From: Rhizobiaceae bacterium
GTDB taxonomy: Bacteria > Pseudomonadota > Alphaproteobacteria > Rhizobiales > Rhizobiaceae
NCBI GenBank assembly: GCA_027484835.1
Contig: JAIXSF010000486.1
Location: 1-33,185, forward strand
Length of the DNA stretch: 33,185 nucleotides
Direction: 5' to 3'
This document shows positions 9,093-17,764 of this stretch, in pieces. Each line of letters starts with the position of its first letter. Positions within the stretch are counted from its first letter, which is position 1. Position numbers and translations under genes: made by a program. Below the pieces are notes generated by a model. That model was given only the letters and a program-made list of their open reading frames with translations. It did no database searches and had not been told where the DNA came from.

Positions 9093-9111
9093 TGCTGGCG
9101 TCAGGCCAGCA
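9093..9111 (-). terminator. Hairpin spanning the stop codon of the HAD gene
   Basis: TGCTGGC (9093-9099) and GCCAGCA (9105-9111) form a perfect 7-bp stem with a 5-nt loop containing the TGA stop (9103-9101). On the minus strand it is followed by TTGCCAATTT, only a weak U-tract. It could be a terminator or attenuator between the HAD gene and lpxK. Confidence 0.4.
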
Positions 9112-9808
9112 CGGCTTCGAGCTCGGTAATGTCCGCCAGAACCATGTCAGAATGCAGGGTGAGCGTTTCGCGCGAGCCGGTACCGGAGAGAACGCCGACC
9201 TTCAGCCCGGCGCCGGCATTCCGCCCCATGTGCAGGTCGTGGTTGTTGTCGCCGACGACGGCGACTTCCACGGGAGATAGGCCGGTTGCCGCACAGAAGC
9301 CGAGCACCATGCCGGCCTCGGGCTTCTTGCCGTGGCCGCTGTCATAGCCTGCGACGAAATCGATATAGGGCAGGATGCCGAAGCGTTCGGCGGCCACGCG
9401 GATCGAGCGCTCGTTGTCGCTGGAGGCGATGCCAAGGCGCAAGCCCTTGCCGTGCAGGCGGGCAAAGAGCGGTTCGAGTTCGGTCACGGGGACGGAAAAC
9501 TCGGCGGCCCTCGCGAAGCAGTCGTCGATCTTCGGAACCAGGGTTTCGAGACTAAAGGGCGAGCCAGCCTCGATCATGCCTTCGGCGATCTCGACCGTGT
9601 TCCCGGCGGCAAACAGGCTGTCAGGCACAATCGCACCGCTCGCCGGATCCATGCCACAGGCAGTCAGCAGACGGCCTGCGAGGGCTTCATCGCCATCGGC
9701 GGCCATCAGGGCGACTTCGCGGTTGACGGGCCCCCAGCTCGCATCAAAATCGAGCAGCGTCCCGTCCTTGTCGAACAGGATGCCGGCGATGCGGGGCTTG
9801 TCGGTCAT
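9101..9808 (-). CDS. HAD-superfamily (subfamily IA) phosphatase, phosphoglycolate-phosphatase-like
   Basis: 235 residues with all four HAD motifs: [10 protein letters not shown] (nucleophile D13, acid/base D15), IASSDN, the lysine in [10 protein letters not shown], and [18 protein letters not shown]. The helical cap between motifs I and II is of the IA type. It resembles Gph-like phosphatases, but the substrate is not evident. It sits 24 bp after waaA and before lpxK on the same strand, so it is probably cotranscribed with lipid A/Kdo genes. A role in removing phosphate from a Kdo pathway intermediate is conceivable but is inference only, since Kdo-8-phosphate phosphatase KdsC belongs to a different, cap-less HAD group. 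General phosphoglycolate salvage is equally possible. Confidence 0.85.
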   Translation of the reverse strand: MTDKPRIAGILFDKDGTLLDFDASWGPVNREVALMAADGDEALAGRLLTACGMDPASGAIVPDSLFAAGNTVEIAEGMIEAGSPFSLETLVPKIDDCFARAAEFSVPVTELEPLFARLHGKGLRLGIASSDNERSIRVAAERFGILPYIDFVAGYDSGHGKKPEAGMVLGFCAATGLSPVEVAVVGDNNHDLHMGRNAGAGLKVGVLSGTGSRETLTLHSDMVLADITELEAVLA

Positions 9809-9832
9809 GGGCGAAGGTCCTGGTGAGAGAGG

Positions 9833-11158
9833 TCAGCCCTGGCTCGCCGCACGCGGCTCGAGCTTGGCCTTGACCGAAAGCGGGCTGATATAGGGCTCGA
9901 GGCCCTTGAGGGTTGCGGTGAGCGCGCCGCGCATCTCCTGCATGCTTTCGAGACCGGCGTCGATCATCTTCGAGCGGGCGACTTCGTTGTTGAGCAGGAA
10001 ATGAACCGCTTTGGCGAGCATCTCGGCATCACGAACGATGCGGGCCGAGCCCTTGCGGACGAGGCGCTGGTAGCTTTCGCGGAAATTGCTGACCTGCGGG
10101 CCCGAGAGGACCGCGCAGCCGAGCATGGCCGGCTCCAGCGGGTTCTGGCCGCCGTCGGCAGAGAGCGAGCGCCCGACGAAGGCGACTTCGGTCAAGCGCA
10201 GGTAAAGGCCCATTTCGCCGATCGTATCGCCGAGGAAGACATCGGTCTCGGGCGTGATCACATCGCCGCGGGTGCGACGGGCGACGACGAGCCCCTTTTC
10301 AACGAGCATGGCCTCGATCTCGTCGCTGCGCTCGGGATGGCGCGGCACGAGCACGGTCAGCATGCCGGTATGGGCCTTCAAGGCCCGGTGGACCATGGAG
10401 GCGATCTTCTCTTCACCGTCGAAGGTGGAGATGGCCGCCCAGGTCTTGCGGCTGCCGATCTGCTGGCGATAGCGCTCCAGCACCTGCTCGTCGCAAGGCG
10501 GCGCGTCGCTGTCGACCTTGATATTGCCGGAGACGCTGACCGGCCAGGCGCCGAGATCGCGGAAACGCTCGGCATCGAGATCGGACTGGGCAATCACCAG
10601 GGCAAGTTTGCCGAACAGGGTTTCGGCGATCGACGGGTGGCGCTTCCAGCGATCGAAGGAGCGGTCGGACATGCGGGCATTGACGAGGATCTGCGGGATA
10701 TGGCGGCGATGCAGCTCGGCCAGCGTGGTCGGCCAGATCTCGGATTCGACGCCAATGGCGACATCGGGCTGCCAGTAATCGAGGAAGCGACGGACGGAGG
10801 GTAACAGATCGAGCGGCACATACTGGTGCAGCACCATGTCGCCGAGGCGGTTCTTTGCGACTTCGGCGGAGGTGACGGTACCGGTCGTTAACAGCACATG
10901 GATATCGCGGCGCCGCAGCTCACGCATCAGAGCGACGACTGCGGTCGTTTCGCCGACGCTTGCGGCGTGGATCCAGACCAGCGGCCCTGCAGGTCGCGGC
11001 AGGCTGGCATGGCCGAAGCGTTCGTTGCGGCGGGCGCGGTCTTCCTTGCCCTTGGCGGCGCGATAGGCCAGCATCGGACGCGACAGCGGGTAGATGGCAA
11101 GACCCAACCAGCCATAGGACTTCAAGGCGAAGGATGCGAGACCGTCGCTCAGCGCCAT
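9833..11158 (-). CDS. waaA: 3-deoxy-D-manno-octulosonic acid (Kdo) transferase WaaA
   Basis: 441 residues. WaaA adds Kdo from CMP-Kdo to the lipid A precursor on the cytoplasmic face of the inner membrane. An N-terminal membrane anchor (about 12-33) precedes the GT-B fold. Recognisable segments are NERFG (E46, the conserved acidic position of the family), VWIHAASVGE, LLTTGTVTSAEVA, YVPLDLLPSVRRFLDYW, ESEIWPTTLAEL, LVNARMSDRSF, VSGNIKVDSD, VPRHPER and GGQNPLEPAMLG. Its order DUF4170 > waaA > HAD > lpxK on one strand groups consecutive lipid A steps, though lpxK (before Kdo transfer) lies last. About 150 bp separates it from DUF4170, with two interleaved inverted repeats. The ATG at 11158 gives a normal N-terminus. 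Confidence 0.96.
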   Translation of the reverse strand: MALSDGLASFALKSYGWLGLAIYPLSRPMLAYRAAKGKEDRARRNERFGHASLPRPAGPLVWIHAASVGETTAVVALMRELRRRDIHVLLTTGTVTSAEVAKNRLGDMVLHQYVPLDLLPSVRRFLDYWQPDVAIGVESEIWPTTLAELHRRHIPQILVNARMSDRSFDRWKRHPSIAETLFGKLALVIAQSDLDAERFRDLGAWPVSVSGNIKVDSDAPPCDEQVLERYRQQIGSRKTWAAISTFDGEEKIASMVHRALKAHTGMLTVLVPRHPERSDEIEAMLVEKGLVVARRTRGDVITPETDVFLGDTIGEMGLYLRLTEVAFVGRSLSADGGQNPLEPAMLGCAVLSGPQVSNFRESYQRLVRKGSARIVRDAEMLAKAVHFLLNNEVARSKMIDAGLESMQEMRGALTATLKGLEPYISPLSVKAKLEPRAASQG

Positions 11159-11270
11159 GGTTCAGACCTGCTCATCTTCATCGACAATGCCATGTTTCCC
11201 GTTCAGGAGGCGTCGCTACGCAACAAGAGAGATGCAAGAAGACTGAGTTGAAAACGTGACCCTTTCAGGT

Positions 11271-11301
11271 CGAGTGCGGCGGCGGTCACTCGGTCGCCGC
11301 C
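11271..11301. repeat. Two interleaved inverted repeats between DUF4170 and waaA genes
   Basis: CGAGTG (11271-11276) pairs with CACTCG (11287-11292), and GGCGGCG (11278-11284) pairs with CGCCGCC (11295-11301). Both hairpins have 10-nt loops, and each loop holds an arm of the other, so they exclude one another or form a tight pseudoknot. There is no U-tract on the minus strand, so this is not a classic terminator. Confidence 0.5.
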
Positions 11302-11307
11302 AACCCC

Positions 11308-11544
11308 TCACTTGTCCGAGGGGTTCAAAAGCCGGTGCATGTGCACGATGAAGTAGCGCATGTGGGCGTTGTCGACGGTTGCCTGGGCCTTGGCCTTCCA
11401 CGCGACCAGTGCGCTGGCGTAATCCGGGAAGATGCCGACGATGTCGAGCGCATCCAGATCACGGAACTGCACTTCTTCGAGATTTGCCAATTCACCGCCA
11501 AAAACCAGATGGAGAAGCTGCTTGTTTTCGTTGGTTTCCGTCAT
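11308..11544 (-). CDS. DUF4170 family protein
   Basis: 78 residues, MTETNENKQLLHLVFGGEL ..., with LDIVGIFPDYASALVAWKAKAQATVDNAHMRYFIVHMHRLL. I recognise the short DUF4170 family of Rhizobiales, which commonly lies between a CysQ-like gene and waaA as it does here. Its function is unknown. The pattern (beta strand with FGGEL, central FPDYASALVAWKAKAQ helix, strand RYFIVHMHRLL) suggests a small alpha/beta fold resembling ferredoxin-like domains; no catalytic residues stand out. It lies 62 bp downstream of the CysQ-like gene on the same strand and about 150 bp upstream of waaA. Confidence 0.85.
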   Translation of the reverse strand: MTETNENKQLLHLVFGGELANLEEVQFRDLDALDIVGIFPDYASALVAWKAKAQATVDNAHMRYFIVHMHRLLNPSDK

Positions 11545-11606
11545 AGTTGCGGCCTTTTCGTATTCCTAGTCTGTTGCAATCCATCTGCGCGATTTCGCCA
11601 AAAAGG

Positions 11607-12437
11607 TCAACTCCGGGGAATTCGGGAGATGTTCTTCAGCAAAGCTGGAAGGAGGTCGCTCGATGCTGCGCAGAGCACCGGATGGGTTACGTCTTCGCGA
11701 TTGTATACCAGCGCCTCGCCGTCGAGATCTGTCAGCGATCCGCCGGCCCTGGCCAGGATCAGATCGGCGGCAGCGAGGTCCCAGTCGTGGGAACTCTTCT
11801 TGACCAGCGTCGCATCGATGCGGCCGTCTGCCACCAGCGCCAGCCGATAGGCGAGCGAAGGGATATGCTCGACGCGTTCGATGCGGGGTCTGAGCACCGG
11901 GCTGAAACTGGCCACCATGTCCTGGGCGGAGGCGACCTTCAGGCTTCCCTCGATGCCGGCCGTGGATACGGTGATATCCTGGCCGTTTCGTCGTGCGGGG
12001 CCGTCTGCCGTTGCGGTAAACTCTTCGCCGAGGGAGGGCGCGACCAGAATGCCAGCGACCGGTTTTCCCTTGTGGACAACGGCGACCGACACACACCAGG
12101 TGTCCTTGCCGGCGAGAAAGGCGCGGGTGCCGTCGATCGGATCAATGACGAAGAGGGTTTCGCAAGAGAGGCGTGCCGGATCATCGTCGGTTTCCTCCGA
12201 CAGCCAGCCGTAGTTCGGCCGGGCATGGCGGAGGATCTCTTCCAGAATTCGGTTCGCGGCATAGTCGGCGGCGCTGACCGGCGAGCGGCCCTCGTTCTTC
12301 CACCAGACTTCCGGCGACTGGCCGAAATGGGCCATGGCCACCTTGCCCGCCTCGCGGCCGGCTTCGGTGATCAAAGCGAGATCCGCCTGCCAGTCGAAAC
12401 GGGGCGCGGATGCGGCTTTCCGATCAGAGTCCGGCAA
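11607..12437 (-). CDS. CysQ / inositol-monophosphatase family phosphatase
   Basis: 276 residues. The Mg-dependent IMPase fold is shown by PVSAADYAAN (D58), WLSEET (E81/E82), the signature FVIDPIDGTRAF (D99, D102) and SSHDWDLAAADLILARAGG near residue 220. CysQ-type enzymes hydrolyse 3'-phosphoadenosine 5'-phosphate to AMP during sulfate assimilation and sulfation; other members act on inositol-1-phosphate or sugar bisphosphates. I cannot separate these by eye, although neighbours of DUF4170 in rhizobia are usually labelled CysQ. Its start overlaps the end of tldE by 14 bp, so the two are translationally coupled. The overlap is real because both reading frames are conserved there. Confidence 0.87.
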   Translation of the reverse strand: MPDSDRKAASAPRFDWQADLALITEAGREAGKVAMAHFGQSPEVWWKNEGRSPVSAADYAANRILEEILRHARPNYGWLSEETDDDPARLSCETLFVIDPIDGTRAFLAGKDTWCVSVAVVHKGKPVAGILVAPSLGEEFTATADGPARRNGQDITVSTAGIEGSLKVASAQDMVASFSPVLRPRIERVEHIPSLAYRLALVADGRIDATLVKKSSHDWDLAAADLILARAGGSLTDLDGEALVYNREDVTHPVLCAASSDLLPALLKNISRIPRS

Positions 12438-13770
12438 GGGTCATGCCCTCGATGGCAAGCGTGGGAGCGGCCACACCGAACTTGCGGTCGATGTCGTTGG
12501 CGACCGTGATCCGCATGAACATGTCCTTAAGGTTCGAAGCCAGCGTGATCTCGGAGACCGGATAGGTCAATTCGCCGTTCTCGATCCAGTAGCCGCTCGC
12601 ACCGCGGCTGTATTCACCGGTGATCATGTCGACGCCCTGGCCGATCATGTCGGTAACGTAGAGGCCTGTGCCGACGCTGCGGATCAGGTCTTCCGGCGAG
12701 ATGTCGCCGGGCTCGAGCGCCAGATTGGTGGAAGACGGCGAGACGGAGGTGCCACCGCGCACACCGCGACCATTGGTCTTGAGACCGAGCTCGCGGGCCA
12801 CAGACGACGAGAGGAACCAGTGCTTCAGCACGCCGTCCTCGATCATGGTCAGCGCCTTGCCCGAAATACCTTCGCCATCGAAGGGGCGCGAGGATGAGCC
12901 GCGCACCTTCAGCGGGTCGTCTGTGATGTTGAGGCCCGCCTTCAGCACCTGCTGCCCCATCTTGTCGCGCAGGAAGGAGGTCTTGCGGGCGACCGAAGCG
13001 CCGTTGATCGCGCCGGCGATCGTGCCGACAAAGCCACGGGCGACCCGGGGATCGAAGACGACAGTGAGGTTCGAAGCGGTCGGGACCTGACGCGGGTTCA
13101 AGCGGCGGATGGCACGCTCGGCGGCACGGCGGCCGATTTCCTCGGGGCTGTCGAGTTCGGCGAAGTAGAGGCGGCTATCATAGTCATGGTCGCGCTCCAT
13201 CTTGGTGCCCTCGCCGGCGATCACGCCGACGGAACGGGAGAAGCGGGAGCCGGCATAGCTGCCGGAAAAGCCGTGCGAGGTCACAAGCACCAGGCCGCCC
13301 ATGCCGGCGGAGGCTCCGGCCCCGAGCGAATTGCTGACGCCGTTGACCGAGCGAGCCGCCTCTTCCATGGCGAGCGCGCTTTCGCGCAGCTGGTCGCTCG
13401 AGACATCCGTGTCATCGAAGAGCTGGAGATCGGCGATCTCGCGGGCCAGATCGCTTTCGTCGGCGAGGCCGGCAAAGGGATCTTCCGGCGACACCCTGGC
13501 CATCGCGACCGCACGCTCGGCGAGCGCCTTCAGGTCGAAACCGGGATTGGCCGAGACGCTTGCCACCTGGCGGCCGATGAAGACGCGGAGCGAAAAGTCG
13601 TCGCTTTCGGATGCTTCCGTCGACTCGACCTTGCCGAGGCGGACGCTGACCCCCTTGGAGCGGGAGCGGACAACGACGGCATCAGCCTTGTCGGCACCCG
13701 CCTTGATGGCGAGATCGACAAGCTGTTCGGCGCGTTCGAGGAGGTTGGCGGAATCGATTTGATTGGGCAT
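12424..13770 (-). CDS. tldE: TldE/PmbA-type metalloprotease subunit
   Basis: 448 residues, close to the length of E. coli PmbA (TldE). Typical segments are VRLGKVESTEASESDDFSL, FIGRQVASVSANPG, SVGVIAGEGTKMERDHDY, VVFDPRVARGFVGTIAGAI, SSSRPFDGEGI, VLKHWFLSSSVARELG and YSRGASGYWIENGE. As expected for TldE, I find no HExxxH metal motif, which belongs to TldD; the heterodimer is an ATP-independent protease known for microcin maturation and antitoxin degradation in E. coli. No tldD is present in this window. The gene leads a minus-strand run (tldE > CysQ-like > DUF4170 > waaA) and diverges from the antiporter gene, with 136 bp between the starts. AAAGG precedes the ATG. Confidence 0.93.
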   Translation of the reverse strand: MPNQIDSANLLERAEQLVDLAIKAGADKADAVVVRSRSKGVSVRLGKVESTEASESDDFSLRVFIGRQVASVSANPGFDLKALAERAVAMARVSPEDPFAGLADESDLAREIADLQLFDDTDVSSDQLRESALAMEEAARSVNGVSNSLGAGASAGMGGLVLVTSHGFSGSYAGSRFSRSVGVIAGEGTKMERDHDYDSRLYFAELDSPEEIGRRAAERAIRRLNPRQVPTASNLTVVFDPRVARGFVGTIAGAINGASVARKTSFLRDKMGQQVLKAGLNITDDPLKVRGSSSRPFDGEGISGKALTMIEDGVLKHWFLSSSVARELGLKTNGRGVRGGTSVSPSSTNLALEPGDISPEDLIRSVGTGLYVTDMIGQGVDMITGEYSRGASGYWIENGELTYPVSEITLASNLKDMFMRITVANDIDRKFGVAAPTLAIEGMTLAGL

Positions 13771-13906
13771 AGGTTGGCCTTTCCTTCCCGCTCCATTTAT
13801 TGTGCCTTACAAGGGGCATCAAGGGCGGTTCGGGCTTTTCCGTTCACGAGCCCGGCATAGGTCCATTTCAGACGTCCGCTCGATACGGCAAACGAGGAGA
13901 ATAACC

Positions 13907-15715
13907 TTGGCCAGCGCAACCGAAGCCTTGTTCGCCCAACCGCTGCTGCTGCTCGGCGGCGCGGTCATCGCGGCCCCGATCTTCCGCAAGCTCGGGCTCG
14001 GAACGGTGCTCGGTTATCTCGCGGCCGGCGTGGTGATCGGCCCTGTCTTGCACCTGATCGGCGGCTCCGGTGAAATCCTCGCAGTCGCGGAGCTCGGTGT
14101 CGTGCTGCTGCTCTTCATAATCGGGCTGGAGCTCAAACCCAGCCGCCTGTGGAATATGCGGCGCGATATCTTCGGGCTCGGCACCGGCCAGGTGGTGCTG
14201 ACGGGGCTGGCCCTGACCGGTGTCGTCGTGGCGACCGGCATCCTCGACTGGAGGGGCGCATTGGTGGCTGGGTTCGGCCTTGCGCTCTCGTCTACTGCCT
14301 TTGCGCTGCAGCTTCTCGAAGACTATGGCGACATGAACAGTCGCTACGGGCAGCGGTCGTTCTCGATCCTTCTCTTCCAGGATCTCGCCATCGTGCCGCT
14401 GCTTGCCATGGTCTCGGTGCTCGGCGCCCCGAGCGGCGAGGCGCAGCAGTCGCCCTTCCTCCAGGTCGGCATCGCCATCGGCGCCGTGGTCGGCATGATC
14501 ATGGCCGGCCGCTATCTGCTGACGCCGCTGTTCCAGATCATCGCGCGGACCGGTGCGCGCGAAGTGATGATCGCAGCCGCCCTCTTCGTAGTCCTCGGAT
14601 CTGCCTATCTGATGCAGGTGGCCGGTCTTTCCATGGCAATGGGCGCTTTCCTTGCCGGCGTGATGCTGGCTGAATCCTCCTATCGGCACGAACTGGAGGC
14701 GGATATCGAGCCTTTCCGTGGGCTGCTGCTGGGGCTCTTCTTCATTGCCGTCGGCCTGTCGATGGAATTGCAGGTCATCGTCGACAATCTGCTGCTGATC
14801 CTGGTGGCGGTGCCGGTGCTGATGCTGATCAAGGCGATCGTTCTCTATGGCATCTGCCGCATGGCCGGCTCGCCGCATCGGGATGCGGTAAGGATCGGCG
14901 TTCTTCTGCCCCAGGGCGGTGAGTTCGGTTTCGTGCTCTTCACCACGGCCGCGGCTGCCGGGGTGCTCAGCAACGCCCAGTCCTCGCTTCTGATTTCGAT
15001 CGTCACGCTGTCTATGGCGCTCACGCCTCTGTCAGCGCTGATCGGGCAGCGGCTTCTCGCGCGCGAGACCAGCGAACGCGAGGAGATGGAGGAAGATTTC
15101 GAAGGGGCCGGATCGGACGTGCTGATGATCGGCTTTTCGCGTTTTGGCCAGGTCGTTGCCCAGATCCTTCTGGCCAGCGGCCGCGATGTGACGATCATCG
15201 ACGACAGTGCCGACCGCGTGCGCCAGGCAGCAGCTTTCGGCTTCCGCATTTATTTCGGTGATGGCACGCGGCTCGACGTGCTGAGGGCGGCTGGGATCGA
15301 GAAAGCGAAGATCGTTGCCATCTGCACCCACAAGAAGGAAACGACGAACAAGATCGTCGAGCTCATCCAGTCGGAATGCCCGGAGATGCGCATCTATGCG
15401 CGCTCCTACGACCGTATTCACAGTATCGAATTGCGCGGCCGCGACGTGGAGTACGAATTGCGCGAGACGTTGGAATCCGGCCTTCTCTTCGGCCGCAGAA
15501 CCCTTGAAGGGCTCGGCGTATCGGAAGACGAGGCATATGATGTTGCAGAGGATATCCGGCGCCGCGACGAAGAGCGGCTGAAGCTGCAGGCCCAGGAAGG
15601 CATCATGGCCGGCCGCGACCTGATCCATCAGCGTCCGGTCAAGCCGGAGCCGCTGGTCAAGCCGAAGCGACAGGTCAATGCCATCGCGGAAGACGAGACC
15701 GTCGCTGCCGAATAA
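13907..15715 (+). CDS. CPA2-family cation:proton antiporter with RCK domain (KefB/KefC type)
   Basis: 602 residues from a TTG start. The N-terminal half (about 1-390) is a run of 12 or so hydrophobic helices with the CPA2 signature segments GTVLGYLAAGVVIGP, ELGVVLLLFIIGLELKPSRLW, SSTAFALQLL and PQGGEFGFVLF. A cytoplasmic RCK/TrkA-N domain follows: DVLMIGFSRFGQVVAQIL (Rossmann loop GFSRFG, about 409-414), TIIDDSADRV, YFGDGTRLDVL. A charged C-terminal tail ends it. Such proteins exchange K+ or Na+ for protons, and gating by glutathione adducts or nucleotides is known for KefB/C; the ligand here is unknown. GAGGAGA (13894-13900) sits 6 nt before TTG 13907; the upstream in-frame ATG at 13763 would give a non-hydrophobic, unconserved extension. 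It ends 3 bp from the convergent patatin gene. Confidence 0.92.
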   Translation: MASATEALFAQPLLLLGGAVIAAPIFRKLGLGTVLGYLAAGVVIGPVLHLIGGSGEILAVAELGVVLLLFIIGLELKPSRLWNMRRDIFGLGTGQVVLTGLALTGVVVATGILDWRGALVAGFGLALSSTAFALQLLEDYGDMNSRYGQRSFSILLFQDLAIVPLLAMVSVLGAPSGEAQQSPFLQVGIAIGAVVGMIMAGRYLLTPLFQIIARTGAREVMIAAALFVVLGSAYLMQVAGLSMAMGAFLAGVMLAESSYRHELEADIEPFRGLLLGLFFIAVGLSMELQVIVDNLLLILVAVPVLMLIKAIVLYGICRMAGSPHRDAVRIGVLLPQGGEFGFVLFTTAAAAGVLSNAQSSLLISIVTLSMALTPLSALIGQRLLARETSEREEMEEDFEGAGSDVLMIGFSRFGQVVAQILLASGRDVTIIDDSADRVRQAAAFGFRIYFGDGTRLDVLRAAGIEKAKIVAICTHKKETTNKIVELIQSECPEMRIYARSYDRIHSIELRGRDVEYELRETLESGLLFGRRTLEGLGVSEDEAYDVAEDIRRRDEERLKLQAQEGIMAGRDLIHQRPVKPEPLVKPKRQVNAIAEDETVAAE

Positions 15716-15718
15716 GGC

Positions 15719-16594
15719 TCAACGGCGAACGAAATCCTCCATGCGGGCGGCGAGATCCCGCTTCAGCGGATCCTTCAGGCGGTCGCAGATCTCGAGGATC
15801 TCGCGAGCCTTGAAGAAGTCGAGCACTCTGTAGCTGTTGACCTCCGGCCGGATGTAGATGTCCGGCTGGCAGATCTTCATCTTCAGCGCCATATGCGATT
15901 GCATCATCAGCTGCGAGGCACCGAACAGGCTGTCGATCCGGTTCGGCATCGACGAACCATTGCCCTCCGGCGCACCGATGACATCGATCGCCACCATGAT
16001 GTCGGTCTTGCCGACGAGGTGGTCATAGGGGACGGGGTTGAAGATGCCGCCGTCGATCATCAGCCGCCCGCCGACGGACACAGGTGCAAAGAGTGCCGGG
16101 ATGGCGGCCGAGGCCGACAGCGCCTCGCGGAGGTCGCCCTCGCTTCGCACCATCTCGCACTGGCCGTAGTAATCGGTCGCGATCACCGTCAGTGGAAGGC
16201 GAAGTTCGGCGAAGGTTTCGGGGATCTGCGATGGCAGAAAGGCGCGCAGAAGGCGCGGAAGATTGAACTGGCCAAGCCGAAAGCCGCCAAGTGCCCGAAT
16301 ACTTGCAGGCCGCAGGCTCCAGAAGCGATTGAGAACGAGGCCGCGGTTGTCGGCAAGTTCCAGTGTGTAGTTCCTGATGTCACGGCCGCTCATGCCAGCG
16401 GCGTAGCCCGCCCCGAGGATCGCTCCCATGGAGGAGCCCGCGATCAGCGTCGGCTTGATGCCGAGTTCGTCAAAGACTTCAAAGACCGGGATATGGGCAA
16501 AGCCGCGGGCGCCCCCTGCCCCAAGTGCCAGGCCGATCGTGGGATCAGCCTTGACGGCAGTCGACGGGATGGGCGTTTCAGCGACGAGATCCAT
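15719..16594 (-). CDS. Patatin-like phospholipase family protein (RssA-like)
   Basis: 291 residues. The lipase fold is shown by the oxyanion-hole sequence GAGGARGFAHI (around 25-35), nucleophile elbow GSSMG (S55), and the Asp of IDGGIFNPVPYD (D181), completing the Ser-Asp dyad. ALSASAAIPALFAPV is the usual patatin segment between them. No signal peptide is evident, so it likely acts in the cytoplasm or at the inner membrane. Substrates of RssA-type bacterial patatins are poorly known. It is the last gene of a minus-strand cluster behind rsmD (27 bp gap) and RluB-like. The context does not suggest a specific role, and grouping with RNA modification genes may be accidental. Confidence 0.92.
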   Translation of the reverse strand: MDLVAETPIPSTAVKADPTIGLALGAGGARGFAHIPVFEVFDELGIKPTLIAGSSMGAILGAGYAAGMSGRDIRNYTLELADNRGLVLNRFWSLRPASIRALGGFRLGQFNLPRLLRAFLPSQIPETFAELRLPLTVIATDYYGQCEMVRSEGDLREALSASAAIPALFAPVSVGGRLMIDGGIFNPVPYDHLVGKTDIMVAIDVIGAPEGNGSSMPNRIDSLFGASQLMMQSHMALKMKICQPDIYIRPEVNSYRVLDFFKAREILEICDRLKDPLKRDLAARMEDFVRR

Positions 16595-16621
16595 GGGCCA
16601 GGCCTTTCTCCACTTCGGGGA

Positions 16622-17182
16622 TCAGGACGGCCTATAGGAAAAGAAGTACATTTTCGTGTCACCGAAGGTGCGCTGTTCGAGAAATGCGAAAACCGGGTCA
16701 ACGGACACCTGCACATCGCCACGCTCTTCCAGGATGACAAGTGCTTCTTTCGCCAGCCAGCCGACCTGATGGGCGGACAGAAGCGCCTTTTCGCCAAGGC
16801 CCTTGCCGTAAGGCGGATCGGCGAACACGAGCTCGAACGGCTCGATATTGTTCGAAGGGCCGAGACTTGTGGCGTCGCGCCTCAGAATGCGGGCCCGGCC
16901 ATGCAGGCCGAACGCGTCAATGTTTTCCCAGAGAAGGCTCCGCCCCTCGACGCTGTTTTCAACGAAAAGGGCAGACTTGCAGCCGCGCGACAGGGCCTCG
17001 ATGCCGACGGCACCTGTCCCGGCAAAAAGGTCGAGGATGCGAGTGCCGTCGAGCACGCCCGGGTGGGCATGCGCCAGGATGTTGAACAGGCTCTCGCGCG
17101 TCCGGTCGACGGTCGGCCGGATGTCATTCGACTTCGGCGTGGCCAGCGTGCGGCCACGAAACTCACCGCCGACGATGCGCAT
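16622..17182 (-). CDS. rsmD: 16S rRNA (guanine(966)-N2)-methyltransferase RsmD
   Basis: 186 residues. It begins MRIVGGEFRGRTLATP, typical of RsmD, followed by RPTVDRTRESLFNIL, the SAM-binding motif I LDLFAGTGAVGIEALSRG, acidic motif II FVENS, and the N6/N2-methylase-like catalytic motif FADPPYGKG. It methylates G966 in helix 31 of 16S rRNA during small-subunit assembly, using S-adenosylmethionine. It starts 6 bp after the stop of the RluB-like pseudouridine synthase on the same strand, an arrangement common in alphaproteobacteria that puts two rRNA modification steps in one transcript. Confidence 0.95.
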   Translation of the reverse strand: MRIVGGEFRGRTLATPKSNDIRPTVDRTRESLFNILAHAHPGVLDGTRILDLFAGTGAVGIEALSRGCKSALFVENSVEGRSLLWENIDAFGLHGRARILRRDATSLGPSNNIEPFELVFADPPYGKGLGEKALLSAHQVGWLAKEALVILEERGDVQVSVDPVFAFLEQRTFGDTKMYFFSYRPS

Positions 17183-17188
17183 GCCGGC

Positions 17189-17764
17189 TTACCTCTTGCC
17201 CTTAGGGGCGCCGCTGCGGCCACCGGAGGGCTTGCCGCCCGGGCCACCCGTGCGCGGGCCACCGGCAGGACGACCGCCCGGCTTTCCGCCGAAGCTCTTT
17301 CCGCCACCAGGCTTGCCGCCGAAGCTTTTTCCTGCCGGCTTGCCCGAGGGTTTGCCGCCGAAGGACTTGCCTGCAGGCTTGTCACCGAAGGGCTTTCCAC
17401 CGCGCGGCTTGTCGCCGAAGGGACGTTCGCTGCGCGGGCGGTCATCCCGAGGGCGGTCATCACGGGGACGATCGTCCCGCGGTGGGCGATCACCGAAGTC
17501 ACGTTTCGGGCCGCGATCGGCGAAATCGCGGCGCGGGCCGCGGTCTGCTCCCTCGCGGCGCGGGCCGCGGTCTTCACCTTCACGACGCGGTGCGCGTTCG
17601 GCACGGTCGCCGAAGTCACGCTTCGGGCCTCGGTCCGTGCCTTCGCGGCGGGGCCCCCGATCTGCGCCCTCACGGCGGGGTGCACGATCGTCACCATCGC
17701 GGCGAGCCGGACGGGCACCGAAGCCACCAGGCTTACCACCACGGTCACCACCGCGGCCGCCGGG
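17189..17764 (-). repeat. Low-complexity repeats encoding the pseudouridine synthase tail
   Basis: The last 190 codons consist of three repeat types in order: DRGPRREG/DRGPKRDFGD units (about residues 483-550), three DDRPR units (554-568), and FGDKP/SFGGKP units with GGKP spacers (573-640). The units are degenerate in DNA, with synonymous changes, so they are maintained at protein level. The repeats open long false frames on the opposite strand. Confidence 0.85.

Noticed and set aside
13831..13854. Hairpin CGGGCT/AGCCCG between tldE and the antiporter gene
   Set aside because: Six base pairs with a 12-nt loop, no U-tract and no gene ending there; probably chance in GC-rich DNA.
17440..17480. 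Short regularly spaced repeats that might suggest a CRISPR or tandem array
   Set aside because: They encode DDRPR units in frame with the pseudouridine synthase, are too short, and have no unique spacers.
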